A stretch of DNA of 64,000 nt from Mesodorylaimus sp. YZB2_4 (taxonomy: Eukaryota > Nematoda > Enoplea > Dorylaimida > Dorylaimidae). Position 1 is the first letter of the stretch; every line of letters starts with the position of its first letter. The stretch is taken from NCBI GenBank assembly GCA_030248295.1, contig JASANH010001018.1, positions 682,001 through 746,000 on the forward strand, in the 5' to 3' direction. The notes beneath the pieces are model-generated. The model was given only the letters and a program-made list of their open reading frames with translations, ran no database searches and was not told the origin of the DNA. Positions 46,101 through 57,747 of this stretch are shown in pieces. Position numbers and translations under genes: made by a program.

Positions 46101-49100
46101 CCCATTTCGAGACTGGCCGAGGCGATCGTTGAGGCGAAACGAGACATTGTTGCATCTGGTCTAATAGGTATGTCAATGACGAGGGCCACCCTCGGGTTCC
46201 CGTCATGTATAAATTTGAGAAGCGATGGAAAGTGATGCTAAAGTGCGAGGAGCTGAGGGAGGATGGTGGGTGCATATTGATTGCGTAACGCCCGAAGAAA
46301 AGTGTCATGATTTTAATTATATACCGCCCCCAGCCCCTGTATTTTTATTTAAAACTTGACTTAGATCTGATGATGAAACCAATGTACGACATATTGGCTT
46401 GATTAGGAATGCTGGTTTTCCACGCAAAATTTAATCCACATGCATTTTCTGCTTGCTTTCACTGATTGTCCAAAGAAACAGAATTAATGTTAATAGACCT
46501 TTGAAAATGCATAGTCGAGCTTTTTCTATGCTCAGGAGTTTTAATTTAGCGGCTCTTGGCTTGTTTTTCGCGCTCCAGGTTGGCTTTCTAGGATGCCCTT
46601 TCTATATCCTTTCCATCTCGACATATTCTTTTTGCTGCGGGCGGTGTTCGGAACAGGTGGTGGATAGATGAGAGTAGGAAAGCGCCGATATGTGACCCGT
46701 GGTCTGAATATGGATGGCACTTCTTCCACCCCCGTCCTCCGCCCCTGCTTCCCCAGGCCAGTGCAAAAATGGTTTTTAATTCTTAAACAGCTTCCATAGC
46801 CAGGACAATGAATGGCATGCTTGGACAATCCTTTTCGTGTTTTAGAGGACTGTTTTTCACTGTGCCGCCCCACCCAGCCCTTAGCTCACACTCTCAATAA
46901 TTAGCACCTCATTGTGTCCAGTAGCTTTGATCTCTAACGTCTTGTCCGTGCGTATGAGAAAGGCCTGTTTTATAGGCCAGATGCTAGCTATAAAATTGAA
47001 ATTGACGAGGGCATGATTTTTAGGCACGATCGTAGGTCATGTTGGTGACGGCAACTTCCACTGCCTGCTGCTGGTCGATCCAAACAGTGAGGACCAAATG
47101 CTTCGCGTTCGTCAGGTGTCCGATCGTTTAGTCAAGTAAGGAGAATACGGATGTGCTAATCCGCCTGAGGTGTATTTCGTCCGTCCGAGCTGAACTTTGC
47201 TCGAAAGACTTGTGTCTCGCGACTCCTCGGCAATCGGGCGAGCGAAGACCCGAAGTGCGAGTGAAAGAGGATCAAGGGTGTTTCATGGTTGACTTTTATG
47301 GGTCTGGATTGATTGTTATTGTGAGTGCGTAATTTGGTCGAGCTTATCAATCCGTCGACACGTTAAATTCGACCCGAGTTGATTCAACAGCCTGCCGACC
47401 GCCTCGAAGCTTTAAAAGGCTCGAACGAGGATTCCCGTGGGAAAAATGTATTGGCTGCTTTAGCATTCGAGCGTTCGGGTTTCGTTTGGTGGTGATGAGG
47501 AAACTAATACCGTTCTTGGAATATGCGCGGCGCTGGCCGGTGCTAGTGTTTTCGCCGCTTCAGTTTCTCGCCGCTCTGATGCGCGTATTTCCCATGCTGA
47601 CCATAGAAAACTTTTCTGCCGCCTGATGACTCCAGTGACAGCAAAGAACTTGCGCCATGGCGCCCAGCTAGTCGCCTATGAGCTTTAGCTGATTTGAATC
47701 GAGTTGTCGGGCTGTGTGGCTCCGGCTCCCACGGCGATGGTCGCGACGAAACGTGTCCCGCGGCAAATGGAAATTGATTGATTGCATTCAATATCCTCGT
47801 CCGTTCGTTACTCGGATATTTTGTTCTCGCTATTCGCTCACGTTCGCAAGGACTCCCAAACACAACTGTTTTAGTTCGAGTCATGGATAACAAAAGTTAC
47901 AGCGAGGCCTACGAGACATTGGAAGAATTCAACGCCTTCTACAAAGATGCTCATCCCTATTTCAGTATAGGCGTGTGTTTCTGCGGGATCCTATTCAACG
48001 TGTGCAATATGGTCGTACTGACCAGACCGACCATGGACTCGAACCCTATCAACGCCCTGCTAACTGTGATCGCCCTGTGCGACGCGGCCGTCATGATCTC
48101 CTACATCCCGTTCGCCGTGTGGAGCAGTCGCGACTACAGTTACTGCGCCATGCACTGGCAAACATTCGGGTGGGCTTGCTTCGTCCTGTTCAATTCGGCC
48201 TTGACCGTCATTTGTCACGCGGTCAGTATTTGGCTGACAGTGGCCACTGCTTTTATTCGGGCCGTCACCGTTCGCCAGCTTGCGTTCGCTACGATCTGGA
48301 CGGCTCGCAATTCCTATTTGCTCTCACTGATCACTTTCTGTGCAGTGGTCATTCTCTACGTCCCGGGTCTCTTGTCCTTTACATTGTCCAGTCGCCCGTT
48401 CGACCCCAGTCGCTGCCCTGATATGGTCTTGAACGGGTCCGCGGAGAACGGAAGCGTGTGGGTGGAACTCGTCTCGGCCAGTGCTGACGAGATAAGAATA
48501 TATAATACGATCGTTTCTAAAATTGGTCATTTGCATGACTATTTCTTATTGAAATTGGCATTTTGGATCAATGGTGTTTTATTCAAGATGGTACCTTGCG
48601 TCCTTTTGACCATATTCATCGGCGTCCTCTTACGTATTCTGACCGAAGTGAAAAAACGCAAAATTCGTTTACGCTCAAGTTCGGGCATTGGTGGCGAGTT
48701 GGGTACCAAGGAGACACTGACCAATTCAAGACCTAGAATCAGATCTGGTTCTTCGGCGCCCTCATCCGACCACTCTTATCACCGAGCTGACAGGACCACT
48801 TCCATGCTCGTTGTCTTGCTAGCTGTATTCGTATTGGCGGAATTGCCTCAAGGCCTGTTGTCCATAATTACGGGCTTGTCAAGCGCTGAATTCCGTACTA
48901 AAGTCTACATGAATTTAGGACCTTTGATGGATTTGCTGTCACTTTTAAACTCGGCTGCTAATTTTATTATTTATTGCTCGATGAGCCAAAAGTTCCGCGA
49001 AGTTTTCATTCGGTCTTTTTTGCCCCCTTCCTGCGCCGCTGCTTTACACATTCGTCATCACATTTACGAGACGGGCGATCCTTCGTTGTGCGCGACAGGG

Positions 49101-49872
49101 GGCGATCCACGAGGTCTGCAACGACGGGTCACCTCGCAGTGGGTCCAACGTAGTCCTCTAAAGGAGAGGCAAAGTCAGGGCGCAGATGCACCCTTGACAG
49201 CGAGCTCATATCATGAAAACGGGAATGACAAACTTTTGACGCCTGCATTCATTGGAAATAGAAAATTGGTCTCTGAATCTTTATCGCCGCTTTTGCAATC
49301 GCCGCCGGCTGACACCTTTTGCTAGGCTTTTTGGCATTCGTGTACAATTTTCTGACACTAAAGTACTGTAGCTTAGAGTAATGGTAACGTGTTGATCGTG
49401 CTGGCTTGATGTAGTTTGTTGCTTTTCTTGGATGAGCCTTTCTTGGAAGCATAAGAAAACATAACAGGCTTATAGCGAGTACTTCGTATCGACTGAAAAA
49501 AGCTCTTGTTTAGACCCTCAAGAGCCAATACATCTTCAGAAAGCATAATTTAAAAATCGAGAACACATGTTTCATTGACTAGCTCCGAAGCAGAAATAGA
49601 ATTGCCCTTTTCTAGACCTTTTTCAAATAAAAACCATTGATGGAAGCTTTTTTACATCCTCACGCTTGCTTCAAGCAATCTTTCCTTTTTATTGAAGACG
49701 AGCCTTGGCAGTTGGAGGCACGTGCACGGGCGAGCACGGGATCGGGATGGGAAAGAAGCACTATTTGAGTGAAGAACTAACCGAAGAGACTTTGGACATT
49801 ATGCGTGTCGTGAAGAAGGCCATTGATCCGAACGGTATTATGAATCCTGGAAAAGTGATACCGAACAAATAA
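43119..49872 (+). CDS. LDHD: mitochondrial D-lactate dehydrogenase (LDHD), FAD-linked
   Basis: Oxidises D-lactate and related D-2-hydroxyacids, passing electrons towards cytochrome c. Exons: 43119-43327, 44385-44526, 44576-44717, 44776-44935, 44997-45093, 45565-45658, 45712-45840, 45895-46022, 46077-46167, 47024-47135, 49698-49872; 492 residues, all phases consistent. The N-terminus is basic and Ser/Ala-rich with an expected mitochondrial presequence. The FAD-binding domain shows [72 protein letters not shown] and [20 protein letters not shown]. The C-terminal domain has [27 protein letters not shown] and [17 protein letters not shown], ending [22 protein letters not shown] acceptor about 19 bp before the ATG could take a spliced leader. 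The last intron (47136-49697) hosts a complete GPCR gene. Confidence 0.93.
43648..43672. repeat. perfect 12-bp hairpin
   Basis: GCATACCTGTAC-A-GTACAGGTATGC, in LDHD intron 1, followed by related GCATATG palindromes to about 43700. No known RNA structure recognised. Confidence 0.8.
47883..49325 (+). CDS. rhodopsin-like neuropeptide GPCR, dmsr/myosuppressin-receptor type
   Basis: Seven-transmembrane receptor of the plasma membrane, 480 residues, no intron. Extracellular N-terminus; TM1 with [14 protein letters not shown], the loop [14 protein letters not shown] (TM2), YIPFAVW, TM3 with [14 protein letters not shown] in the DRY position, and N-glycosylation sites (NGSAENGS) in extracellular loop 2. 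TM6 reads [22 protein letters not shown] and TM7 [25 protein letters not shown]. The ELPQG and NS..NFI.YC.MS..FR strings match invertebrate myosuppressin/FMRFamide-like receptors and nematode dmsr genes. It lies wholly inside the last LDHD intron, same strand. An acceptor (AACTGTTTTAG) ends 8 nt before the ATG, ideal for spliced-leader addition. An open frame extends upstream to 47778, but that extension is unlike the family. Confidence 0.88.
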   Translation: MDNKSYSEAYETLEEFNAFYKDAHPYFSIGVCFCGILFNVCNMVVLTRPTMDSNPINALLTVIALCDAAVMISYIPFAVWSSRDYSYCAMHWQTFGWACFVLFNSALTVICHAVSIWLTVATAFIRAVTVRQLAFATIWTARNSYLLSLITFCAVVILYVPGLLSFTLSSRPFDPSRCPDMVLNGSAENGSVWVELVSASADEIRIYNTIVSKIGHLHDYFLLKLAFWINGVLFKMVPCVLLTIFIGVLLRILTEVKKRKIRLRSSSGIGGELGTKETLTNSRPRIRSGSSAPSSDHSYHRADRTTSMLVVLLAVFVLAELPQGLLSIITGLSSAEFRTKVYMNLGPLMDLLSLLNSAANFIIYCSMSQKFREVFIRSFLPPSCAAALHIRHHIYETGDPSLCATGGDPRGLQRRVTSQWVQRSPLKERQSQGADAPLTASSYHENGNDKLLTPAFIGNRKLVSESLSPLLQSPPADTFC

Positions 49873-50091
49873 GGAGAAGTTTTTCCGCTAAGAAAAGTAA
49901 ATGCCAAAATGGAAATGCCTGGTGATTGAAAATCTATAAAATGTGAGAAGAAAGTGGGTTCAGTTTTCATGATTGCGTGTGCTTTTGCCTCAGCTTACTT
50001 CAGTTTGACAAAATCAACTAGTATGTGAAGTTTTTTTTCAGAAAATCTTCTCTGATAAGAAAATGACGTGTTCGTATTTCTATTTATTTAG

Positions 50092-50358
50092 TATTATGGG
50101 CATTACGTGACCACTGACGAACCTGAATTGGTGCAAGTACGTCAAGGGCGCATTGAGATGCCTAGTCGAGTCGGGTTATTTATAGAAGATTATATTTCTG
50201 TGCACTCGCCCAGTACAATATATGACGCACATAAAAATATTGTTTTGCATGCACACGGCATCGAAGAACTGGGAGCTAGCTCGAGCTTCAGTGAAGAATG
50301 GATGCTGGATAGGCAAGACTGGCGTAGTTGTCTTTTATGCTCCCGCAGTTTGATATAA
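50092..50358 (+). CDS. candidate terminal exon, unknown protein
   Basis: Starts after a strong acceptor (TATTTATTTAG) and stays open for 88 codons to TAA. The frame begins YYGHYVTTDEPELVQVR and includes MPSRVGLFIEDYIS and EEWMLDRQDWRS, with coding-like composition. No family recognised. It may be an alternative 3' exon of the upstream LDHD gene or part of an unannotated gene. Confidence 0.35.
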   Translation, partial: YYGHYVTTDEPELVQVRQGRIEMPSRVGLFIEDYISVHSPSTIYDAHKNIVLHAHGIEELGASSSFSEEWMLDRQDWRSCLLCSRSLI

Positions 50359-50568
50359 GAAAATCATGCATCGAAATGCACTTACATTTTAAAAACATGC
50401 ATTCGCAAAGCAATATTTTTTAATGGAATGTTTGCTGTTTTAGTGGCAATAACTGTCGTGTAACTTTCAATCAAAACACTCGCCTAGAACAGTGGATGAA
50501 CCCTAGTGAAATTAAAAAAAGGGCAAGCAAAGGTAGGAACAGGAGGGTTAGTTTCGAGTTGTGGTCGA

Positions 50569-53500
50569 CTAGAAATTATTCATTTCCTTGGCCATTTCTT
50601 TGAATGCTTCGAAAGTTTCTCGTCCAGTGGGCAATATGTACTCGGCTGGATACAGGAATCCGTGACTGTAATCTGCAATGCCAGGCGTAAATATAAGATT
50701 TCGAGGATTCCCTAGCTTAGTCCTGCTCATTTTTCCATGCTTGTTTATGTTTTGACATCGTGTGATAGTGCGTGCCAAATGCGCACTCTGACTGATCCTC
50801 GTTCGACACATAAAAACACGAAAAGACCCTGGACTCACCAGAATCCTCTGGTCGTAATTCTAACGCGATTGCGAATGGTATGCCCAAACTGTGAGCATAA
50901 TCCACACTCGTCCCCGACGCGGGATCTAGAAATAAATTGTAAAAAGAAATCAGCTTTTTTGTCAATAATTTCAAGTGAACAAAGCAGCATGGCTTACACA
51001 TGAGATCGGCGATAGTGCCAAAAGTATATTCGGTCTGATTAACTCGTCTCAGTGCCTCCAGTGCTTTCAAAGCCATTTGGCTCTTTTGTAATTAAAAAGA
51101 AACCTTGATTAAGCTTTCTTCTCGAGATGAGTTCAGGGAGGGTACCTGTCTCGGATAGTTATCAGGCTTTTGCGAGTGATATCCCCACGGCACTAGCCAC
51201 AATTGACCGTACGAATGCAAGGACACGTAAGCTTTCAAAGAGGGTGCCAAATGACGCAGTTTCGATGCTAGTGCTTCAGTTTCAATCTCAGAAAATGGAT
51301 GGGCGCCAGCGTAGATGTTCGAACATGGGTTCATCGTATTTGCACCAGCCTCTGACAAAATATGAAATTGAAGAGAAGGGAAGCCGAGTCATGCACACTG
51401 TACTGTACCTCCCCAATGGTAGTCAAAATTGCGATTGATATCCACCCCTCTGCACACATAATGGACGGAGGAGGGGCGACTGCGTGAATATACTGATCGT
51501 GATTTGCGCCACAGTCTGTCCTGCGTGAGAGAAGAGGAGTCGTGGAATTTCAGCTTTCTTTTGACGGTCAAAGTGGGCATGCAAATGCTTACTATAGTTT
51601 GGCTGTAGACATAGCCGTCAGGATTCGCGACCGGAACTGCAATGCAGATGGCGGTAAGAAAAGAGAGGATAGGGTGCAATAACTCACCAATATACCAATC
51701 GATATTTTGTAAAGCGAGTAAATCAGTGGCGTTATGCAATAGCTAAAAAAACCAGTGTAAGGCTCCTGCATACTAAGCGCGTGGACGCGTGCGGGCGTGC
51801 GAGCGCGCGTGCGTGAACGAAAATTTAGGTGGGCGTGGGCATCGTATCCAACTCATCCGTGCACTGGTGCCATGCTGGCCCAGGGCCAGACATGAGAATG
51901 AAACGTCGCTCGAGGTCACAGTTCCTGGTTGCAGGCAGGGAGGTAACTGGTTTTGAGTTCCCAGTCTGAATTGCATTCTAGGCAATTTTGGACTAGCGCC
52001 CCAGAGCCTCACTGACGGTTGACAAGTGGCTGCCCCTCGAATAGATCATTTCACTGTTTTTCAAAAGTCGCAGATTTGAAACTCGCGCGCGGAGGCTACT
52101 TACAGCAAATGGTAATGAAATCTCATCAAGCAACTCAAGCTGTTCGCTGGAAATTGCACCTTGGGAAAACTCCCATGTGCTCGTTGGGAAAACCCCTTTG
52201 TGGTTCGTGAATAAAAGATACAGAGATATCGTGGGCTTGGTGGAACTGCTCCTGCGACTTGAGCCTTCCTCTGGCTCGTCCTAATTCACCCTAGGACGGG
52301 TCAAGGATTTCACCAGGCCAGAAATCGTGAGCTGGCCATAAAGGAATTCTCACTTGTCTAATTATGTACAAGGCAGTGGCGTGAGATATCCATTCTCGGG
52401 CGTGCAGGCCGGCATCAATAAAAATGGCAGGTTTCTTCTCGCTAGCGTGACTATTTCTGGCAGACGAACCAATCTAAGAAAGATAAATGACTGTAAATGA
52501 ATCAAGTTGGGATTTTAAGTGGCACATTGTCCACCCACTTTCGCCAGCCATAATTGACGTCCTTCGGCAGTTGTGCCTATACTCGACAGATGGAAACGAT
52601 GGGGGTGTGATGAGTTCAGCTGACGAAGCCAGGTCTCTATCTGAGAAAAGTGCAAAGTGGCACTAGATATGAATGCCACTAGGCGCCTGATAATGGCTTG
52701 CACGAGCTGCTGTCGAGGCCTCCATTTCAAGTTAGGAGCTCGTTTCATTGTCAGTACCTGCTGTGCTGATACCTCAGTGACCGTTAGTCACTGCCTGTAT
52801 AGTACGCCTATCGAAGGACATATCTCTGCGCTACACACAAGTAACATGAGCTTTGAGCGGGATTCGAACTCAAGCCTTGTGATTCCTGTCCAATGTGCTA
52901 AGCATCCCGCCTGTGAATTCAATGAATCTGTCCCGCAGTCACAAACATACTCTTTCAAATGAATGATAATCATCCAATGGGAATGGTGGCGCTGCTTGAT
53001 GTGTTGTACTTGCACGCCTTCGCACTCTTTTCCCTTGACTGTACTTGATTTCCCTAGAAACAAGTTACTCGTATTGCAAAACCCTTCCTCAACAAAAGGA
53101 TCATACTGGCCAACATTTTTAATAACGATGTGGTAATCAAGGTGACTGCTTTTCAGTAATTTCGATAATGTGGGCAGGAAATCAGGTGAGACCAGGATGT
53201 CCATGAATGGGTTGTTCCTCGTGGGATAGCTCCAGACATCCACCTGCGAAAACATCATGACATGCTTCTGCACGGTACTAGACTCGCTGTACCTTCCGTG
53301 TGTCATCGTCTGATATTCGCTGGAGCCAGTCAACATCAAGCATATCGTTGACCTGTATCCGAAGTAGTTCATACCTGCAGTGGAAAGAATGTATGTCAGG
53401 CAACACCAGGCAACAGCCCTGGTGACCCAAGTTCTGGAGGCTCCCGACTGACTGACCAAGAGCGTAAAGTACTGGACACTATGTAGGCTCTCAATGCTTG

Positions 53501-53617
53501 CTGGGGCCCAGTCCAAGAGGGCAATTCTACACTGCCCCGGCTCACAATCAATGTGGTGTGCTGATGCAAAAGACTAGCAGGTTTGACCTGGCACCTGACA
53601 GCAAGCAACAGAAACAT
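50569..53617 (-). CDS. M14 zinc metallocarboxypeptidase (A/B type), secreted proenzyme
   Basis: Secreted zinc exopeptidase that removes C-terminal residues. Exons: 53595-53617, 53293-53374, 53010-53243, 52539-52640, 52354-52473, 51688-51742, 51593-51636, 51409-51520, 51146-51351, 50998-51082, 50839-50925, 50569-50672; about 417 residues, phases consistent. The activation peptide reads YELLRIQVNDMLDVDWLQRI and VDVWSYP. The catalytic domain has IGTTAEGRQLWLAKIG, zinc ligands His and Glu in AGLHAREWISHATA, VANPDGYVYSQTIDRLWRKSRS, GVDINRNFDYHWG, the third zinc ligand in YVSLHSYGQLWLVPWGY, and the catalytic Glu in PFAIALELRPEDS. The first exon (MFLLLAV) is too short for a full signal peptide, so the true 5' exon may lie further upstream. 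Confidence 0.92.
52851..52925 (-). repeat. tRNA-like sequence, probable SINE/pseudo-tRNA
   Basis: The minus strand reads box A-like ATGCTTAGCACATTGGA and box B GAGTTCGAATCCC at tRNA spacing. Arms pair only partly. It is intronic in the carboxypeptidase gene. Confidence 0.4.
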
Positions 53618-54313
53618 GCAGATTAGCGAGCACTACAGTAGAAGTGCTATTCAATAAGCTTTCTCATGACCAAAACTGTCACCCCACTCACCCATTATAA
53701 GACACTTTCCCATGACAATATATGCCACTAACAAAAAGGAACAAAAGATACACTTCCACGTTCATCGCCCTCTCCCAATTACCCTCAAATCACCAAAGCA
53801 GGTAGGAAGGAATCAGTGCACACACCACGCAAAATACTCCGCGTATAGGTTTAGGCCGAATTTGGCAGGACAGCGCAACCAGTTGGCCATGTTATCGTCC
53901 TGACAAGAGCTAGATAACGTAATAGCGGCACGTAGGCGACCCAGTTCATATTTGATAGGTTTACTTGCCGGCTTAAAAATGTCAATAGACTATCAGCACA
54001 CCGATATGATAAACTAGAACAGGCACTTTTTAAGAATAAGCAGTTAATCAGTTTTTCGCTTGTTTTTGTTCAAAAAAACTAAATAGACACTGAAATTATG
54101 TTATGCTTTATAATACCTTACTGACAGATAAATAACGTTTTAACTTTACCGCTGCAACTGTGATGCTCAGGTACGCTTGCTACCGACTTCAAATTGGTCT
54201 TATAGGGTGTGCGCAGACAAAAATTTCGGTCAAATACAGAATTTCACAAATTTTGGTTCAAAATTGTGAAAAAATTATTATAAATCTGTAAATTCAATTT
54301 AGATTCATTAAAA

Positions 54314-55453
54314 ATGGTATGGGTTGACTTTTTGCCGTCTTATTTCTCCGAAGAATTTTCGGTACCGCCTGAACAAGTCCTGATGATATTCTGTACAATT
54401 TCAGGCTCATTCTCGTTTTGTTGAAATCGGTCGAGTTGCGTTGGTCGCCGAAGGTCCCGACGAGGGAAAATTAGTCACGATCGTTGACGTTATTGACTCG
54501 AATCGCGTAAGATAATTTTTTATCCCGTAGGTAGGATCTTTTATTAGGCATGGTGGATAGTGAATGGCCTGATCTACGTAGGTACATGCAGTCTAGAGAC
54601 CCTGTAGGCGCTTGAATTTAGGCAGTGTCGAAATCGTCGAAGGCAACTAACGATAAGTCTGGTTTAGGTATGAGGCAGCTCGATGATGCGGAATCGTACG
54701 TGCACAATGAGATTACCCTAATGCCTATATACCCGTTTTCCAGAGCAGCCAATTTTTTTGAGATCGCAGGTTATTTAGCCATGGCTCTGTTACGTTCACT
54801 TTCATTCCCTTTGAAAATTTTCTTAACTGAATCAACGCAACGCATGGTTGTTTTTTAAGGCTTTGGTCGATGGTCCTAAGACCGGTGTCAAGCGACAAGC
54901 CGCCAACTTCAAACATCTGCATTTAACAAAATTTACGCTTCCTTTGCGCCCTAGCGCCCGAACGCGCACGGTGAAGAAGGCATGGGAATCCGCCAAAGTG
55001 AACGAAGAATGGGATAAGACCGTTTGGGCGAAAAAATTGAAGGCCAGGAAATTGGTAAGCAGTATGCTCTAGCTATTGCCGCCAAATTCTATGAGTTTTC
55101 GACTTTAGCGAGCCCAATTGACTGACTTCGATCGATTCAAGTTGATGAAAGCCAAGCAAGCTGTAAGTCGTTTTTTCTAGCTTCATTCATGGAAGGACTT
55201 TGTTGTAGTCTCATCTGCTTCTAGACAAATTTCTGGTCGTGAAGCTTATAAGGCAGCTTCTGTCTTCACATAGTCCTCTTCCTTTGAAAAATTTTCTAAA
55301 ATAATCCATTTTATCTCTTAAATTCTCTATTTTTAGAGGAACCGTTTGGTGAATGCGGAATTTAAAAAGTTATTGAAAGCCGCATCGAAGCAAGCTAAGC
55401 CCGCGAAGAAGACCACCAAGGCTAAGCCGAAAGGAAAACCAGCCAAGAAGTGA
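54314..55453 (+). CDS. RPL14: 60S ribosomal protein L14 (eL14)
   Basis: Component of the large ribosomal subunit. Exons: 54314-54316 (only the ATG), 54405-54506, 54860-55054, 55109-55162, 55337-55453; 156 residues. The protein begins [15 protein letters not shown] and continues with [53 protein letters not shown] and [14 protein letters not shown]. It ends in a Lys/Ala-rich tail ([11 protein letters not shown]), typical of eL14. The start codon stands alone at the end of exon 1, directly before GTATGG. All later introns are phase 0. An AATAAA is 93 bp past the stop. Confidence 0.95.
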
Positions 55454-55545
55454 ACACTGGACGATAAGTACGTAGGGCGGATAGCGGGCGTTCTTATGGA
55501 AAAAACGTTCTGTTTCGCGTGAAAATGTTTGATGGTTGTTTTGAA

Positions 55546-55551
55546 ATAAAT
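55546..55551 (+). terminator. polyadenylation signal AATAAA for RPL14
   Basis: Canonical AATAAA 93 bp downstream of the RPL14 stop codon, before the convergent NDUFB9 gene. Confidence 0.75.
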
Positions 55552-55738
55552 GGAGAAATTTATTTAGAGCACCGCATCCGGGCAGATTTCCTCAACTGAC
55601 TCAATTTTCATACACTTATCTGAAGCTGTCACATGCCTCGTGCAGATCGTTCATCTACCAATATCTACAAAATGAAATCTACTCTGATTCGACCCCCACG
55701 AAAAGAACAACTAAACTATATCATGCAAAGTGTGTCGT

Positions 55739-57747
55739 CTAAGCTTTTGGACGATTCTTGGGCAGCTGTTCCCAACTTTTTTCAATTTCTTCCCATTGAT
55801 CTAAAACTTCCTTTTTGCGTTGCTCGCGACGAGCGAAGTACTTGGGATATTGGTCACGTTCGAAGTAGGGCCACGTGTCCAGGGTCTAAAATAAAAGAGT
55901 AGAATTCACACAATCCCATTTATAAAATAGCCCTCATCGGGGTGCACATCACCAGAGTATTGTGTTTTTGAAGGCCAACCTTTTCTGAAACTAGCTTTAA
56001 GCTGATGTGTGGCGTCTCCGGTCGAGTGAAGGGAGATGCCGAAAAAGGAATACTGGACGTCCCATATAGCAGAGTAGACAGCAGATCAGATCAGATAGGC
56101 CACAATTAGATGCTGCCTCAGGTACAAGTTTAGAATACAGATGCACTCAAGTTGGAAAGATGCCCGAAGTTTTCTTTCCAAGAAAAGGACATCGATTCCC
56201 CGCACTGTTGGTGCTTCAGAGGGTGAAACCACCTGCGGGATAATTTTGTAAGACTCGCGGGCACGTGGCCTGAAGCTTTCGCGATGGACTAAACTCTCTG
56301 TTGAATGCCCCTCCCCTCTATCTTTTTGGCTTGCACGCTAGTTGTCCTGACGAAGACTGTGGGACACGGTCAGAACGTCCACTCCTAACTCATGGTTTTT
56401 GCTTCCGTATAGTGTTCGACCGAGGCCCCGATCCCGATCTCCGTCCCCGTCCACGCCCCCCAAAAAAATGTGTCGGGGATTCACCCCCGAAAACTTTCTC
56501 ACCTTCGACAATCGAAAAGACCCACTAAACGCAGCGAACGCTACTTCCGTGTCATGATTGCTAACCGAATGAATTCGTTCACCTTCTGCCCCATTACAGA
56601 GGCAATTCTGGTTCTAAGGTTCATCCTAATGTGGCCCTACGATGATGACACTGGTAACAGAAGGGTTGATGGGGTAATTTAACACCTTTAGTGAAACTCC
56701 GCGAGGAGCAGGGGCAATATAAGTACGAGGCAAATATACTGTACTTACAACGTCGGCAGCCATCGGTTCGCGATGATAAGCGGGACCAGCGACATCGTAC
56801 GGAGCTGAAACGTGAAACCTGTCAGAATCAGAATTCGAGAGGTAAAAACATGAAGAGTTGGAATGTCCCACAAAGGAAAGGGCATCAGCATTTAAAAGAT
56901 CCAACATGGATTTAAGATACCCAATGGAAAAGGTTATGACAGAATCCGCCTGTGGTGCGTTAACAGTGGTAGTTTATAGTAAACTATGACTGCAACCTCT
57001 TCCAAAACCCTGTAAGTTATATCTGATTCCCCCTGGCCCAGCTTTGGATGCTGCTGCCTCTCTCTGAGTAGTCCTTTTCTTACCCATGTATGGTTGGTGA
57101 TGGCGTTTTTCCCATAATTCTCGAACTCCATCCAAAAGCAACTTTTTCGCTTTCCGAGTGTCCTTCTCGTTTTTATGAGCATCGAATCTTGCTCGCAAAA
57201 TACGTTGATGAAAAGCCGTCTCCAACCTGAAGGTATGTACTGTAATTTAATAAATCGCAAGTAAGCTGTCTTGAAAGTACGATTTACGAAGCCCGACCGC
57301 CTGGGATAGAAGATGTGTATCCTATCACCGTGCGTCAAAATACTGGGGACGCCTGCACGGACCCACCCATCGTAAGTATGTACAAGTGCAAGGGCAAAAT
57401 TAATGACTTTAAGATTCGGCCAAGGGGATTTCACAGACTACACTCTCATAAAGCATAGGCATACGCCTTTTTAGCGGAAAGCGTTTATGTATAGATTTTC
57501 ACGCTTTCATACATACGCTTTAGCACATTTTTACGCTTTCGCATTTCATACAGCATACGCCTTGTAATCGGAAATGCAGGTACTGTCTGCTCAAAACAAA
57601 ATGCGAGGCGCTTGTACGTACTGATAGGCAGACTTACTCGTCAGGCATATACCAGTGCATGCATTCACGCATTGATCTCTTGAATAAACGTAGAACCTTT
57701 TGCCGGTGCGAAAGAGCTTTCGTAAAATACCAGCCAGGGGTCTCCAT
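55739..57747 (-). CDS. NDUFB9: NADH:ubiquinone oxidoreductase subunit B9 (LYR family)
   Basis: Accessory subunit of mitochondrial complex I. Exons: 57638-57747, 57084-57226, 57009-57041, 56749-56804, 55739-55885; 162 residues. The protein begins METPGWYFTKALSHRQKVLRLFKRS; LRLFKRS is the LYR-type motif. It continues with FHQRILRARFDAHKNEKDTRKAKKLL, ELWEKRHHQPYM and GPGGIRYN. It closes with TLDTWPYFERDQYPKYFARREQRKKE, the C-terminal signature (family YPdYFaKReqwkk). The two short middle exons were placed by phase and by the conserved PGG-Y; the donor after exon 3 is weak (GTTTTG), so that junction is the least certain. Convergent with RPL14. Confidence 0.9.

Noticed and set aside
54507-54859. 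Possible snoRNA in the RPL14 intron (GATGATG near 54684)
   Set aside because: No D box at suitable spacing and no terminal stem; not supported.
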